Below the pieces are notes generated by a model. That model saw nothing but the letters and a program-made list of their open reading frames with translations. It ran no database searches and was not told the origin of the DNA. A stretch of 64,000 nucleotides of DNA, taken from contig NZ_JAVXZY010000002.1 of assembly GCF_032337115.1 (NCBI RefSeq), positions 248,001 to 312,000 of the forward strand. The letters are read 5' to 3'. Source of the stretch: Roseateles_C aquae. GTDB lineage: Bacteria; Pseudomonadota; Gammaproteobacteria; Burkholderiales; Burkholderiaceae_C. The position numbers and the translations under genes were made by a program. Positions 32,341 to 42,596 of the stretch are shown piece after piece. The number at the start of each line of letters is the position of its first letter. The stretch's first letter is position 1.

Positions 32341-32445
32341 GCGTCGGGACTGGGTGGCTGAAGCCAACACCGCCATATCGCCAAGCGCCGAACTGGCCTG
32401 CGACGCCGCTGCGGTGTGGCTGCTGGGAGGCGCAAGCATAAGGCC

Positions 32446-32943
32446 TCAGTTGCCGTGGCCGCCAGCGCGCTCAGCCATGCGCGCCTGGCGCTTCTTGGCC
32501 AGCGCCACAAACTTGGCGCGCTGTTCCGGCGTCAGCACGCGTGCGGCGTCGATCATCGCCTGGCTCATGCGCTTGGCAACCTGCTCATGCTGGGCCTGAA
32601 TCTGCAGGCGCAGCGCCTCGATAGCGGCAGCATCGATATTGGTCGCGCCGAACAGCGTCAGCATCTGTCCATGCAGATCCTGGCCGCTGCTGTGCATGGC
32701 CTTCACATCGGCGCGGGCCTGATCCATGATGGCCTTGATCTGGCTGCGCTGGGCGTCACTGGCGTCCACCACATCGAGCAGATGCTCCATCCGCACGCCA
32801 GGCAAGCCACCAGGGCCAGCGTGACCACCGTGAGCCCCCATCGGGCCCGCATGACCTTGGGCCGAGGCCAGGGCAGCACCACCAGCGAGCAGCAGGCCCA
32901 GGCCCAGCTTCTTCAATGCAGTGAGGGCAGTGTTCGTCGTCAT
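32446..32943 (-). CDS. Periplasmic CpxP/Spy-family protein (LTxxQ motif)
   Basis: 165 residues with a signal peptide (cut near ALASA-QG). A His/Gly/Met-rich patch just after it could bind metal (HAGPMGAHGGHAGPG). Then two long helices, the second carrying the LTPEQRAKFVAL motif that defines the CpxP/Spy family. Such proteins act as periplasmic chaperones and dampen the Cpx kinase. It lies directly before the regulator gene, as expected. The other LTxxQ copy is degenerate (VDASDAQRSQIKAI). Confidence 0.85.
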   Translation of the reverse strand: MTTNTALTALKKLGLGLLLAGGAALASAQGHAGPMGAHGGHAGPGGLPGVRMEHLLDVVDASDAQRSQIKAIMDQARADVKAMHSSGQDLHGQMLTLFGATNIDAAAIEALRLQIQAQHEQVAKRMSQAMIDAARVLTPEQRAKFVALAKKRQARMAERAGGHGN

Positions 32944-33033
32944 CTTGAGCTCCCGGCTCTGTTTGCGATGACTGCATCTTCACGCGGCCAGGTAACCCCG
33001 CCATGGGCCAGCCGTAAAGATCTGTGAAGAATG

Positions 33034-33058
33034 AAAAAGGCCGTCTTGCGACGGCCTT
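33034..33058 (-). terminator. Terminator after ettA
   Basis: GGCCGTC-TTGC-GACGGCC stem; on the minus strand it is followed by TTTTTC. It lies 31 bases beyond the ettA stop. Confidence 0.8.
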
Positions 33059-33088
33059 GATGCTTGGCGGCGGCGCATGGCCGCGGGC

Positions 33089-34753
33089 TTACTTGATCGG
33101 CTTGAAGCGCATGCGCTTGGGGCGTGCGCCTTCCTCACCGAGGCGCTTCTTCTTGTCGGCTTCGTACTCGTGGAAGTTGCCGTCGAAGAAGAACCACTGC
33201 GAATCGCCTTCGCAGGCCAGGATGTGGGTACAGATGCGGTCCAGGAACCAGCGATCGTGCGAGATCACCATCGCGCTGCCGGCGAATTCCAGCAGCGCTT
33301 CTTCCAGCGCGCGCAGGGTTTCGACGTCCAGGTCGTTCGACGGTTCGTCCAGCATCAGCACATTGCCGCCCTGGGCCAGGGTCTTGGCCAGGTGCAGACG
33401 GCCACGCTCCCCCCCGGAGAGCTGGCCGACCATCTTCTGCTGGTCGTTGCCCTTGAAGTTGAAGCGGCCGATATAGGCGCGGCTGGGCATGACGAACTTG
33501 CCGACGACGATATTGTCCAGGCCGCCGGAGACGTCTTCCCAGACCGTTTTGTTGGCGTCCAGGCTTTGACGGCTCTGGTCGACAAAGGCCAGCTTGGCCG
33601 TCTTGCCGATCTTGACCGTGCCCGAATCCGGCTGCTCGACACCCTGGATCATGCGGAACAGCGTCGACTTACCGGCACCGTTGGGGCCGATGATGCCGAC
33701 GATGGCGCCGGCCGGCACCTTGAAGCTGAGGTTGTCGATCAGCACGCGGTCGCCAAAGCTCTTGCTGACGCCTTCGAACTCGATCACCTCATTGCCCAGG
33801 CGCTCGGCCACGGGAATGAAGATCTCGTTGGTTTCGTTGCGCTTCTGGTATTCGACGTCGCTCAGTTCCTCGAAGCGGGCCAGACGCGCCTTGCTCTTGG
33901 CTTGCCGGCCCTTGGCATTGGAGCGCACCCACTTCAGTTCTTCCTTCATCGCCTTGGTGCGGGCGTCTTCACTCTTTTGCTCCTGCTCCAGGCGGCGTTC
34001 CTTCTGGTCCAGCCAGTCGGAGTAGTTGCCCTTCCAGGGAATGCCGTGGCCGCGGTCCAGTTCCAGAATCCACTCGGCGGCGTTGTCCAGGAAGTAGCGA
34101 TCGTGGGTGATGGCCACCACGGTGCCGGGGAAGCGTTGCAGGAACTGCTCCAGCCACTCGACCGATTCGGCGTCCAAGTGGTTGGTTGGTTCGTCCAGCA
34201 GCAGCATGTCGGGCTTGGACAGCAGCAGGCGGCACAGCGCGACGCGGCGTTTTTCACCGCCGGAGAGCACGCCGATCTGGGCGTCCCAGGGCGGCAGGTT
34301 CAGTGCATCGGCAGCCAGTTCCAGCTGCAGATCGGTGTTTTCGGAACCGGCAGCAGCAATGATGGCCTCCAGCTCGCCCTGCTCGGCGGCCAAAGCGTCG
34401 AAATCGGCATCCGGCTCGGCATAGGCGGCATACACCTCGTCCAGGCGTTTCTTGGCTGCCAGCACGCCGCCAATGCCCTCTTCCACCGCCTCGCGGACGG
34501 TCTGCTCGGGGTTCAGCTTGGGCTCCTGCTCCAGATAGCCGATCTTGATGCCGGGCATCGGGATCGCTTCACCCTCGAACTCCTTGTCCACGCCGGCCAT
34601 GATCTTCAGGATGGTCGACTTGCCCGAGCCGTTCAGGCCCAAGACGCCGATCTTGGCGCCGGGGAAGAACGACAGCGAGATGTCCTTGAGGATGTGGCGC
34701 TTGGGGGGAACCGTCTTGTTGACACGGTTCATCGAGAAAACGTACTGGGCCAT
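33089..34753 (-). CDS. ettA: Energy-dependent translational throttle protein EttA (ABC-F)
   Basis: 554 residues; soluble ABC-F ATPase that binds the ribosomal E site and gates elongation by the ADP/ATP ratio. Two ATPase domains: Walker A GLNGSGKSTILK and GPNGAGKSTLFR; signatures LSGGEKRRVALCRLL and LSGGERGRLHLAKTLA; Walker B MLLLDEPTNHLDAESVEWL and VLMLDEPSNDLDVETLRAL. The EttA arm and the charged P-site linker lie between them (WDQKERR-type region). MAQYVFSMNRV is the usual N-terminus. ATG at 34753; frame upstream to 34852 is not used. Confidence 0.96.
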   Translation of the reverse strand: MAQYVFSMNRVNKTVPPKRHILKDISLSFFPGAKIGVLGLNGSGKSTILKIMAGVDKEFEGEAIPMPGIKIGYLEQEPKLNPEQTVREAVEEGIGGVLAAKKRLDEVYAAYAEPDADFDALAAEQGELEAIIAAAGSENTDLQLELAADALNLPPWDAQIGVLSGGEKRRVALCRLLLSKPDMLLLDEPTNHLDAESVEWLEQFLQRFPGTVVAITHDRYFLDNAAEWILELDRGHGIPWKGNYSDWLDQKERRLEQEQKSEDARTKAMKEELKWVRSNAKGRQAKSKARLARFEELSDVEYQKRNETNEIFIPVAERLGNEVIEFEGVSKSFGDRVLIDNLSFKVPAGAIVGIIGPNGAGKSTLFRMIQGVEQPDSGTVKIGKTAKLAFVDQSRQSLDANKTVWEDVSGGLDNIVVGKFVMPSRAYIGRFNFKGNDQQKMVGQLSGGERGRLHLAKTLAQGGNVLMLDEPSNDLDVETLRALEEALLEFAGSAMVISHDRWFLDRICTHILACEGDSQWFFFDGNFHEYEADKKKRLGEEGARPKRMRFKPIK

Positions 34754-34968
34754 GGAGGGTCCTGTGTGAGGGTACGGTGCTGGTGGTGCAAGGTGGGCGC
34801 GCTGGCCCTGCGGCTGGCGCCAAACCGCGTATTGTCGCAGCTTCGTGCGCACTGCAAAGCGATGCAGCTGCCAATCCGGTGAAAACCCGCTCTGTGTGAG
34901 GGCTGGCAGGCCTCACTACACTGCCGCCCATGCCGCAGCATCTGCTGCACGACACTGGGAGCTCCTCG

Positions 34969-36549
34969 ATGAAGACAAGCGTCAAGACCTGCCTGTTCAC
35001 CGCCGGCCTGCTGCTCGCCCTCGGCCTGCAGGCGCAGACCCTGCGCTGGGCCAGCCAGGGCGATCCGCAGACCATGGATCCGCACTCGCAGAACGAGTCG
35101 ATGACGAACATGATGAATGGTCAGGTCTATGAGACGCTGACCAAACGTGATCGCGAGCTCGGCATCGGCCCGGGCCTGGCCACCGAGTGGAAGCAGATCT
35201 CGCCGCTGCAATGGCGCTTCAAGCTGCGCCCCAACGTGAAGTTCCACGACGGCAGCCCCTTCACCGCCGACGACGTGGTGTTCTCGATCAACCGCGCCAA
35301 GGATCTGGCCTCGATGATCCGCGCCTACGCGATGGCGGTGGGCACGCCCAAGAAGGTGGATGCCTTGACAGTCGATTTCGTGCTCGACAAGGTCGACCCG
35401 GTGTTCCTGCAGCACATCGACACGCTCTTCATCATGAGCAAGAGCTGGAGCGAAGCGCACAAGACCACCAAGCCGCTGAACTTCAAGGACAAGGAAGAGA
35501 CCTACGCCGCGCTGCACGCCAATGGCACCGGCCCCTATATGCTGGTCAGCCGCCAGCCTGGCATCAAGACGGTCTACAAGCGCAACCCGGCCTGGTGGGG
35601 CAAATTCGAAGGCAATGTGCAGGAGATCGTCTACTCGCCAATCAGCAATGACGCGACCCGGCTCGCCGCGCTGGTGTCCGGCGAGATCGATCTGGTGCTG
35701 GACCCGGCGCCGCGCGACATCCCCCGGCTGCGCACCACGCCCGGTGTGCGCATCATCGACGGGCCGGAGAACAGGCTTATCTTCGTCGGCATGGACCAGT
35801 TCCGCGACAAGCTGCTTTACGGCAATGTGCCGGGCGACAAGAACCCCTTCCAGGACGTGCGCGTGCGCCGGGCGCTCTACCAGGCCATTGATACCGAGGC
35901 GATCAGGACCAAGCTGATGAACGGCCTGTCCCTGCCCACCGGCGGGCTGACGCCCTCGTCCAAGGGCGGCTATGACGACGCCCAGATCGAGGCGCGCCTG
36001 CCTTACGACATGGCTGCCGCCAAGAAGCTGATCGCCGAAGCCGGCTACCCGAACGGCTTCGAGGTGACGATGGACTGCCCCAACAACCGTTACATCAACG
36101 ACGAGGAAGTCTGCATGGCGCTGGCCTCGATGTGGGCGCAGCTCAAGGTCAAGGTCAAGGTCAATGCCCAGCCGCGGGTCATCACCTTCCCCAAGCTCGA
36201 AAAGCAGGACACCAGCCTCTATCTGTATGGCTGGGGCGGCTCCATCACCGACGCCGAGATCATGATGACGCCGGTGCTGCGCAATCGCGCGGAGAACGGC
36301 GTCGGCTACAACAACTTCGGCGGCTTCAAGAACGACAAGGCCGACCCACTCGCCGCGGCGTCCAGCGTCGAGGCCGACGCCGCCAAGCGCGAACAGCTGA
36401 TCAAGAGCGCACTGCGTGAGTACAAGGAAGCCGTCAACATCATCCCGCTGCACCGCCAGATGATTCCCTGGGGTGTGCGCCAGAACGTCAACGCCGTGCA
36501 CCGCAGCGACAACTGGCTGGAAGTGGCCTGGGTCAAGATTGGCAACTGA
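34969..36549 (+). CDS. Periplasmic substrate-binding protein of a peptide-type ABC transporter (family 5)
   Basis: 526 residues with a signal peptide cut after LGLQAQ. Family 5 (DppA/OppA) marks are TLRWASQGDPQTMDPHSQNE and VYETLTKRDRELGIGPGLATEWK. KLRPNVKFHDGSPFTADDVVFSI follows, and DVRVRRALYQAID closes the set. It would bind a peptide or similar ligand. No permease or ATPase gene is near, so it works with components encoded elsewhere. ATG at 34969 has GGGAG 9 bases before it; a TACACT at 34917 might be its -10. It is divergent from ettA. Confidence 0.93.
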   Translation: MKTSVKTCLFTAGLLLALGLQAQTLRWASQGDPQTMDPHSQNESMTNMMNGQVYETLTKRDRELGIGPGLATEWKQISPLQWRFKLRPNVKFHDGSPFTADDVVFSINRAKDLASMIRAYAMAVGTPKKVDALTVDFVLDKVDPVFLQHIDTLFIMSKSWSEAHKTTKPLNFKDKEETYAALHANGTGPYMLVSRQPGIKTVYKRNPAWWGKFEGNVQEIVYSPISNDATRLAALVSGEIDLVLDPAPRDIPRLRTTPGVRIIDGPENRLIFVGMDQFRDKLLYGNVPGDKNPFQDVRVRRALYQAIDTEAIRTKLMNGLSLPTGGLTPSSKGGYDDAQIEARLPYDMAAAKKLIAEAGYPNGFEVTMDCPNNRYINDEEVCMALASMWAQLKVKVKVNAQPRVITFPKLEKQDTSLYLYGWGGSITDAEIMMTPVLRNRAENGVGYNNFGGFKNDKADPLAAASSVEADAAKREQLIKSALREYKEAVNIIPLHRQMIPWGVRQNVNAVHRSDNWLEVAWVKIGN

Positions 36550-36581
36550 GCGCCCAGGCCTGCGGCGCACCCGCAAACGTG

Positions 36582-36608
36582 TATTTGCCACGTTTGCGCT
36601 TCGCCCTG
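36582..36608. repeat. Perfect 10-bp inverted repeat
   Basis: CGCAAACGTG and CACGTTTGCG separated by TATTTGC, 33 bases after the peptide-binding protein stop. It forms a strong hairpin but has no T-run, so it may be a rho-dependent or stabilising 3' structure or a protein site. Confidence 0.5.
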
Positions 36609-36629
36609 GCGGCGCCAACGCAAGACCTT

Positions 36630-36660
36630 TTGCTCTGGCGCCCACAGATAAGCCTATAGA
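36630..36660 (+). promoter_or_regulatory. Candidate promoter of the RhlE-type helicase gene
   Basis: TTGCTC at 36630-36635 and TATAGA at 36655-36660 (CCTATA two bases earlier gives 17-bp spacing). It would leave a leader of about 145 bases before the ATG. Long leaders are usual for DEAD-box genes. The rest of the gap holds no gene. Confidence 0.4.
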
Positions 36661-36810
36661 ATCCGCCCCGCAGCACCGCTTCAGTCATGGTGCCGCAGTC
36701 GCTTCCGACCACCATCCCCTCGCTTGAGCCTTCCGACTGGCGCCCTCAGTTTCTGAGCGGTGACAGGCCGAACGAACCTGCCCCAGGAACACGGGGCGAA
36801 TCCAAACCAC

Positions 36811-38322
<1,512 letters not shown>

Positions 38323-38390
38323 AGCCAAGAAAGCAGGCGCTAGCAGCGCAAGACAGCGTCTGAACCACGCTGTCACACAGGCCAGATCCA

Positions 38391-38434
38391 AGGCCCGTGC
38401 CAACTCCACAAGGAGCGGGCTCGGGCCCTTTTTC
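38391..38434 (+). terminator. Terminator after the helicase gene
   Basis: GGCCCG/CGGGCC outer stem with a CTCC/GGAG inner stem, followed by CTTTTTC. It lies 68 bases after the stop. Confidence 0.7.
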
Positions 38435-38487
38435 ATTTGCGCCCTTCACCGCGCTGCTCAGGCCGGATTTGGCCCTACCATCGCGCC

Positions 38488-39159
38488 ATGAGTCATCTAC
38501 AGCACCCCGTCTGGGTGGCCGGCGCCAGCGGTCTGATTGGTCGCGCACTGCTGACCGAACTGGCGCGGCAGCCGGTCCAGGTTCATGCGCTGTTGCGCCG
38601 CGCGCAAGACCTGACCCCTGGCCTCCATCTGCAGCTGCATCTGATCGATCATCAGCGCGCCGATCTCGGCGGCGGCCTGCCGGCCCCGGAGGCCGTCTTC
38701 ATCGCTTTGGGCACGACGATTGCGCAGGCCGGTTCGGAAGCGGCATTTCGCGCCGTTGATCTCGATGCCGTCGTCAACGTCGCCCGTGCGGCCCGGGTGA
38801 TGGGCGCGCGGCGCTGCGCCGTGGTCTCGGCCCTGGGCGCTGATACCGGCTCGGCGGTGTTCTACAACCGCGTCAAGGGCGAGATGGAGGAAGCACTGCG
38901 CTCGCTGCACTTTGCCCATCTGCTGATCGCGCGGCCCTCGCTGCTGCTCGGCGACCGCACGCAGCTGGACCAGCCCGGTCGCAGCGGCGAGCGCTGGGCC
39001 CAGCGGCTCAGCGGCCCGCTGGGCGGCCTGATCCCCAAGCGCTGGCGGCCGATTGCGGCCGAACGGGTGGCCCGCGCCATGGTGCTTGCGCTGGCGCAGT
39101 CCGGGCCGGCGGTGCATGTGCTGGAATCGGCGCAACTGCAGGACTTGGGAACATCATGA
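38488..39159 (+). CDS. NAD(P)H-binding Rossmann-fold protein
   Basis: 223 residues: dinucleotide loop VWVAGASGLIGRALL at the N-terminus, FIALGTTIAQAGSEAAFRAVD, then VVSALGADTGSAVFYNRVKGEMEEAL with the Y-x-x-x-K pair of SDR-like proteins, and RPSLLLGDR. This is the small atypical SDR type related to human TIP30 (HTATIP2). Substrate unknown; possibly a redox sensor or quinone reductase. The ATG at 38488 follows no clear Shine-Dalgarno. Its end overlaps the MBL-fold gene as ATGA. Confidence 0.85.
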   Translation: MSHLQHPVWVAGASGLIGRALLTELARQPVQVHALLRRAQDLTPGLHLQLHLIDHQRADLGGGLPAPEAVFIALGTTIAQAGSEAAFRAVDLDAVVNVARAARVMGARRCAVVSALGADTGSAVFYNRVKGEMEEALRSLHFAHLLIARPSLLLGDRTQLDQPGRSGERWAQRLSGPLGGLIPKRWRPIAAERVARAMVLALAQSGPAVHVLESAQLQDLGTS

Positions 39160-40517
39160 AGCTGACCTTTCTCGGCGCCGCCGATGCCGTCACCGGCTCG
39201 CGCCATCTGCTCGACACCGGCGACCGCCGCCTGCTGCTGGATTGCGGCCTGTTCCAGGGCTTCAAGGTGCTGCGCGAGCGCAACTGGGCGCCGCTGGGTG
39301 TATCGCCGGCCAGCATCGACGCGCTGCTGCTCTCGCACGCCCATCTCGACCACAGCGGCTACATCCCGGCGCTGGTGCGCCAAGGCTTCAAGGGCCAGAT
39401 CTTTTCGAGCCCGGCCACCCGTGCGCTGTGCGAGGTGCTGCTGGCCGACAGCGCCCATCTGCAGGAAGAAGACGCTCGCCGTGCCAACCGCGCCGGCAGC
39501 AGCCGCCACGACAAGGCGCTGCCGCTGTACACCTTGGCCGATACCAAGAAGGCGCTGGCTCATTTCGTCGGCCTGCCGCGCGATGGCCGGCTCAAGCTCG
39601 GCCAGACCGAGATCCGCTTCACGCCGGTCGGCCATCTGCTTGGTGCCAGCGCCATCACCGTCAAGGCCGGCGGCAAGACCATCGTCTTTTCCGGCGATGT
39701 CGGTCGCGCCAACGATCTGATGATGCCGGCACCGCAGCGGCTCGAGGAGGCCGATGTACTGCTGATCGAATCGACCTACGGCAACCGCCTGCATCCGGCC
39801 GAGGATGTGCAGCAGCGCCTGGCACAGATCATCCGCAGCACCTTGCGCCGTGGCGGCAGCCTGCTTCTGCCCAGCTTCGCCGTCGGACGCGCCCAGGCCC
39901 TGCTCTTGGTGCTGCAGCGCCTGCGCATCAGCGGCGAGCTGCCCGACGATGTGCCGATCTTCCTGGACAGCCCGATGGCCCGCGAAGCCACCGAGATCAC
40001 CCAGAAGTACGCCAAGTTGCTGCGCACCAGCCCGACCGAAGCCGCGCGGATGAGCAACGGCGTGCACATCATCCCCAAGGCGACCGAATCGCTGAAGACC
40101 GCATCGATGGTGGCCAAGCGCAGCGCCATCATCATCTCGGCCAGCGGCATGGCCACCGGCGGCCGCGTGCTGAACTACCTCAAGACGCTGGCGCCAGACC
40201 CGCGCCACCACATCTGCTTCCCTGGCTTCCAGGTCGGCGGCAGCCGCGGTGCCAAGATGATCGAGGGCTGCCGCGAGATCAAGATGCATGGCGAGTTCGT
40301 GCCGGTCAATGCCGAGATCAGCCATCTGGAGGGCTTTTCCGGGCATGCCGATGCCGATGGGCTGATGGCCTGGATGCGCGGCTTCAAGCGCGCCCCCGAG
40401 CAGGTCTTCGTCGTCCACGGCGAGCCGGCGGCCAGCGATGCGCTGAGAAGCCGCATCCAGGACGAGCTCGGCTGGCGTGTCCGTGTGCCGCAGCATGGCG
40501 AAACCGTGGCGCTCTGA
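39156..40517 (+). CDS. MBL-fold RNA-processing exonuclease/endonuclease (beta-CASP family)
   Basis: 453 residues of the CPSF73/Ysh1-like bacterial group. Zinc site HAHLDHSG near residue 62; further ligands in PVGHLLGAS and FSGDVGRAND. The beta-CASP insertion lies in the middle (ESTYGNRLHPAED, then LLPSFAVGRAQALLLVL). The C-terminal RMMBL block GHADADGLMAWMRGFKRAPEQVFVVHGEP follows. Cleaves RNA; target unknown. Start overlaps the stop of the NAD-binding gene, so they are translated together. Confidence 0.92.
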   Translation: MKLTFLGAADAVTGSRHLLDTGDRRLLLDCGLFQGFKVLRERNWAPLGVSPASIDALLLSHAHLDHSGYIPALVRQGFKGQIFSSPATRALCEVLLADSAHLQEEDARRANRAGSSRHDKALPLYTLADTKKALAHFVGLPRDGRLKLGQTEIRFTPVGHLLGASAITVKAGGKTIVFSGDVGRANDLMMPAPQRLEEADVLLIESTYGNRLHPAEDVQQRLAQIIRSTLRRGGSLLLPSFAVGRAQALLLVLQRLRISGELPDDVPIFLDSPMAREATEITQKYAKLLRTSPTEAARMSNGVHIIPKATESLKTASMVAKRSAIIISASGMATGGRVLNYLKTLAPDPRHHICFPGFQVGGSRGAKMIEGCREIKMHGEFVPVNAEISHLEGFSGHADADGLMAWMRGFKRAPEQVFVVHGEPAASDALRSRIQDELGWRVRVPQHGETVAL

Positions 40518-40568
40518 CGCCGAGTCGATTGTTCCGAGCGCCCTTGTCCCGGCGCTGCTCCTCGTGAG

Positions 40569-42458
40569 ATGAAGACCCAGCCCATCGTTCCCGCCCGCGT
40601 CGATTTCTCTGACGCCCTGGCCCCGCAGTCGCCCGACTATGGCGACGTCTATCACAGCCGCGCCGGCGCCTTTGGCCAGGCCCAGCACGTCTTTCTGGCC
40701 GGCAATGGCCTGCCCGAGCGCTGGCGTGGCCGGCCGCGTTTTGTCATTCTCGAAACCGGCTTTGGCTTGGGTAATAACTTTCTGGCGACATGGGCCGCCT
40801 GGAAGGCCGATCCGCAGGCCAGCGCGCAGCTGATCTTCATCAGCATCGAGAAGCACCCGCTCAGCCGCGATGACCTGGCGCGTGCCCATGCCAGCAGCGG
40901 CGCGCCCGAGCTGGCTGCGCAGCTGATCGAAGCCTGGCCGCCGTTGACACCCAATCTGCATCAGCTGGACTTCGAGCAAGGCCGCGTCAAGCTGCTGTTG
41001 GCGCTGGGTGAGGCTCGCGCCTGGCTCAGCGAGCTGGTGGCCAACGTCGATGCGATCTACCTCGATGGCTTTGCGCCCAGCCGCAACCCGGAACTCTGGG
41101 ATCGCCACACGCTGAAGCTGCTGGCCCGCTTTGCGACACCGGGCACGACGGCCAGCAGCTGGTGTGTGCAAGGCAGCGTGCGAGAGGCACTGCGCGCCGC
41201 TGGCTTCGAGCTGCGCAAGGCCCCCGGCTTTGGCAACAAGTGGCAGATGTGCAAGGCCCGCTACGCGCCGCGCTTCGAGCCGCGCGCACCGGCCGGCCGT
41301 GCCGCACTGGCAGCTGAGGCACAGGAGGTGCTGATCCTCGGCGCCGGGCTGGCCGGCGCAGCCTGCGCACAGGCGCTGCGCCGCGTCGGCATGCGCTGTC
41401 GGGTCATCGACGCGGCCTCAGCCCCGGCCCAACGTGGCTCGGGCAATCCCGGTGGGCTGTTCCATGGCACGCTCAATCCCGACGATGGCCTGCACGCCCG
41501 CTTCAACCGCGCCGCCGCGCTGCGCACCCGGCAATGGCTGGCGGCCGGGCCGGCGCTGAGCTGGCAGCAACAGGGCCTGCTGCGGCTGGAGACCCGGCGC
41601 AGCTTGGCCGAGATGCAGGCGCAGATCGACAGGCTGGGCCTGCCGCCCGACTATGTGCAGGCGCTGGACGCGGCAGCCGCCAGCGCGCTGGCTGGCCTCC
41701 CGCTGCAGCAGCCGGCCTGGTTCTATCCCGGCGGCGGCGCTTTGCCGCCGGCCGAGCAGGTGCGCACGCTGCTGGGCGACACCCCGCTGCAGAGCGGTGC
41801 CCCGGTTGATCGCCTGCAGCACAGCGGTAATGAATGGCAGCTGCTGGACGCGCAAGGGCAGTTGATCGCCAGCACCGAGGCCCTGCTGCTGGCGCCCGGC
41901 GCCGATGGCCTGCACCTGCTGCAACAGCTGGCGCCAGAACTGCCGCTGCGGCGCCAGCGTGGTCAGCTCAGCCGTCTCGAGCCGCAGCCGGGACTGCCCC
42001 GCCCGAGGCTGCCGGTGGCCGGCAGCGGCTATGCGATTGCCGCGCCAGACGGTGGCCTGTGGTGCGGCGCCACCGCGCAGGATGATGATGAAGACGCCGC
42101 GCTGCGCGCCGAGGATCAGGCCCACAACCTGGCCCAGCTGAGCCAGCTGTGCGGCTGGCCGGCGCTAGGCATGCCGCAAGCGCTGCAGGGCCGGGTCGGC
42201 TGGCGGCTGCTGGCGCCGGATCGGCTGCCGCTGGTCGGCGGCCTGCCCGACCCAACCTACACCGGACGGCGCGATCAGGTGCGGCTGATTCCGCGTTTGC
42301 CTGGCCTCGTGCTGTGCACCGCGCTGGCCTCGCGCGGCATCGGCTGGGCCGCCTTGTGCGCCGAGCTGGCGGTGGCCCAGCTGCTGGGCAGCCCCTGGCC
42401 GCTGGAAGCCGGGCTGGCCGACGCGCTGGACCCGGCTCGCTTCAGTACCAGGGCCTGA
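40569..42458 (+). CDS. mnmC: Bifunctional tRNA mnm5s2U biosynthesis protein MnmC
   Basis: 629 residues in two parts. N-terminal MnmD methyltransferase (about 1-235): DVYHSRAGAFGQAQHVFLAGN, ILETGFGLGNNF for SAM, and YLDGFAPSRNPELW. C-terminal FAD oxidoreductase starting at LILGAGLAGAACAQAL (about residue 256), with RGSGNPGGLFHGTL and the closing PRLPGLVLCTALASRGIGWA. Together they convert cmnm5U34 of tRNAs to mnm5U34. Typical length for fused MnmC. Monocistronic by spacing. Confidence 0.95.
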   Translation: MKTQPIVPARVDFSDALAPQSPDYGDVYHSRAGAFGQAQHVFLAGNGLPERWRGRPRFVILETGFGLGNNFLATWAAWKADPQASAQLIFISIEKHPLSRDDLARAHASSGAPELAAQLIEAWPPLTPNLHQLDFEQGRVKLLLALGEARAWLSELVANVDAIYLDGFAPSRNPELWDRHTLKLLARFATPGTTASSWCVQGSVREALRAAGFELRKAPGFGNKWQMCKARYAPRFEPRAPAGRAALAAEAQEVLILGAGLAGAACAQALRRVGMRCRVIDAASAPAQRGSGNPGGLFHGTLNPDDGLHARFNRAAALRTRQWLAAGPALSWQQQGLLRLETRRSLAEMQAQIDRLGLPPDYVQALDAAAASALAGLPLQQPAWFYPGGGALPPAEQVRTLLGDTPLQSGAPVDRLQHSGNEWQLLDAQGQLIASTEALLLAPGADGLHLLQQLAPELPLRRQRGQLSRLEPQPGLPRPRLPVAGSGYAIAAPDGGLWCGATAQDDDEDAALRAEDQAHNLAQLSQLCGWPALGMPQALQGRVGWRLLAPDRLPLVGGLPDPTYTGRRDQVRLIPRLPGLVLCTALASRGIGWAALCAELAVAQLLGSPWPLEAGLADALDPARFSTRA

Positions 42459-42530
42459 TTCAGCGCGCGCCCTTGCCGCCGCCCTTGCCGCCGCTTGCGG
42501 GCCCCTGAGCCGCGGGCTGCCTGCGCCTGT

Positions 42531-42548
42531 GCTGCTGCGTTATCCTCG
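42531..42548 (+). promoter_or_regulatory. Candidate promoter element of kinase unit 1
   Basis: GCTGCTGCGTTATCCTCG, 14 of 18 bases identical to 46378-46395 in front of kinase unit 2. TATCCT could be a -10; no clear -35 is seen. Conservation between the two duplicated units is the main support. Confidence 0.4.
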
Positions 42549-42596
42549 GGCCAAGAGGGTCGCGAGGAGGGGCTACACCAACAGCTCGGCTGGTGC

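Noticed and set aside
38862..41171. A 769-codon minus-strand open frame across the NAD-binding, MBL-fold and mnmC genes
   Set aside because: Spans three well-supported genes on the other strand and crosses their boundaries; no motif is recognisable.
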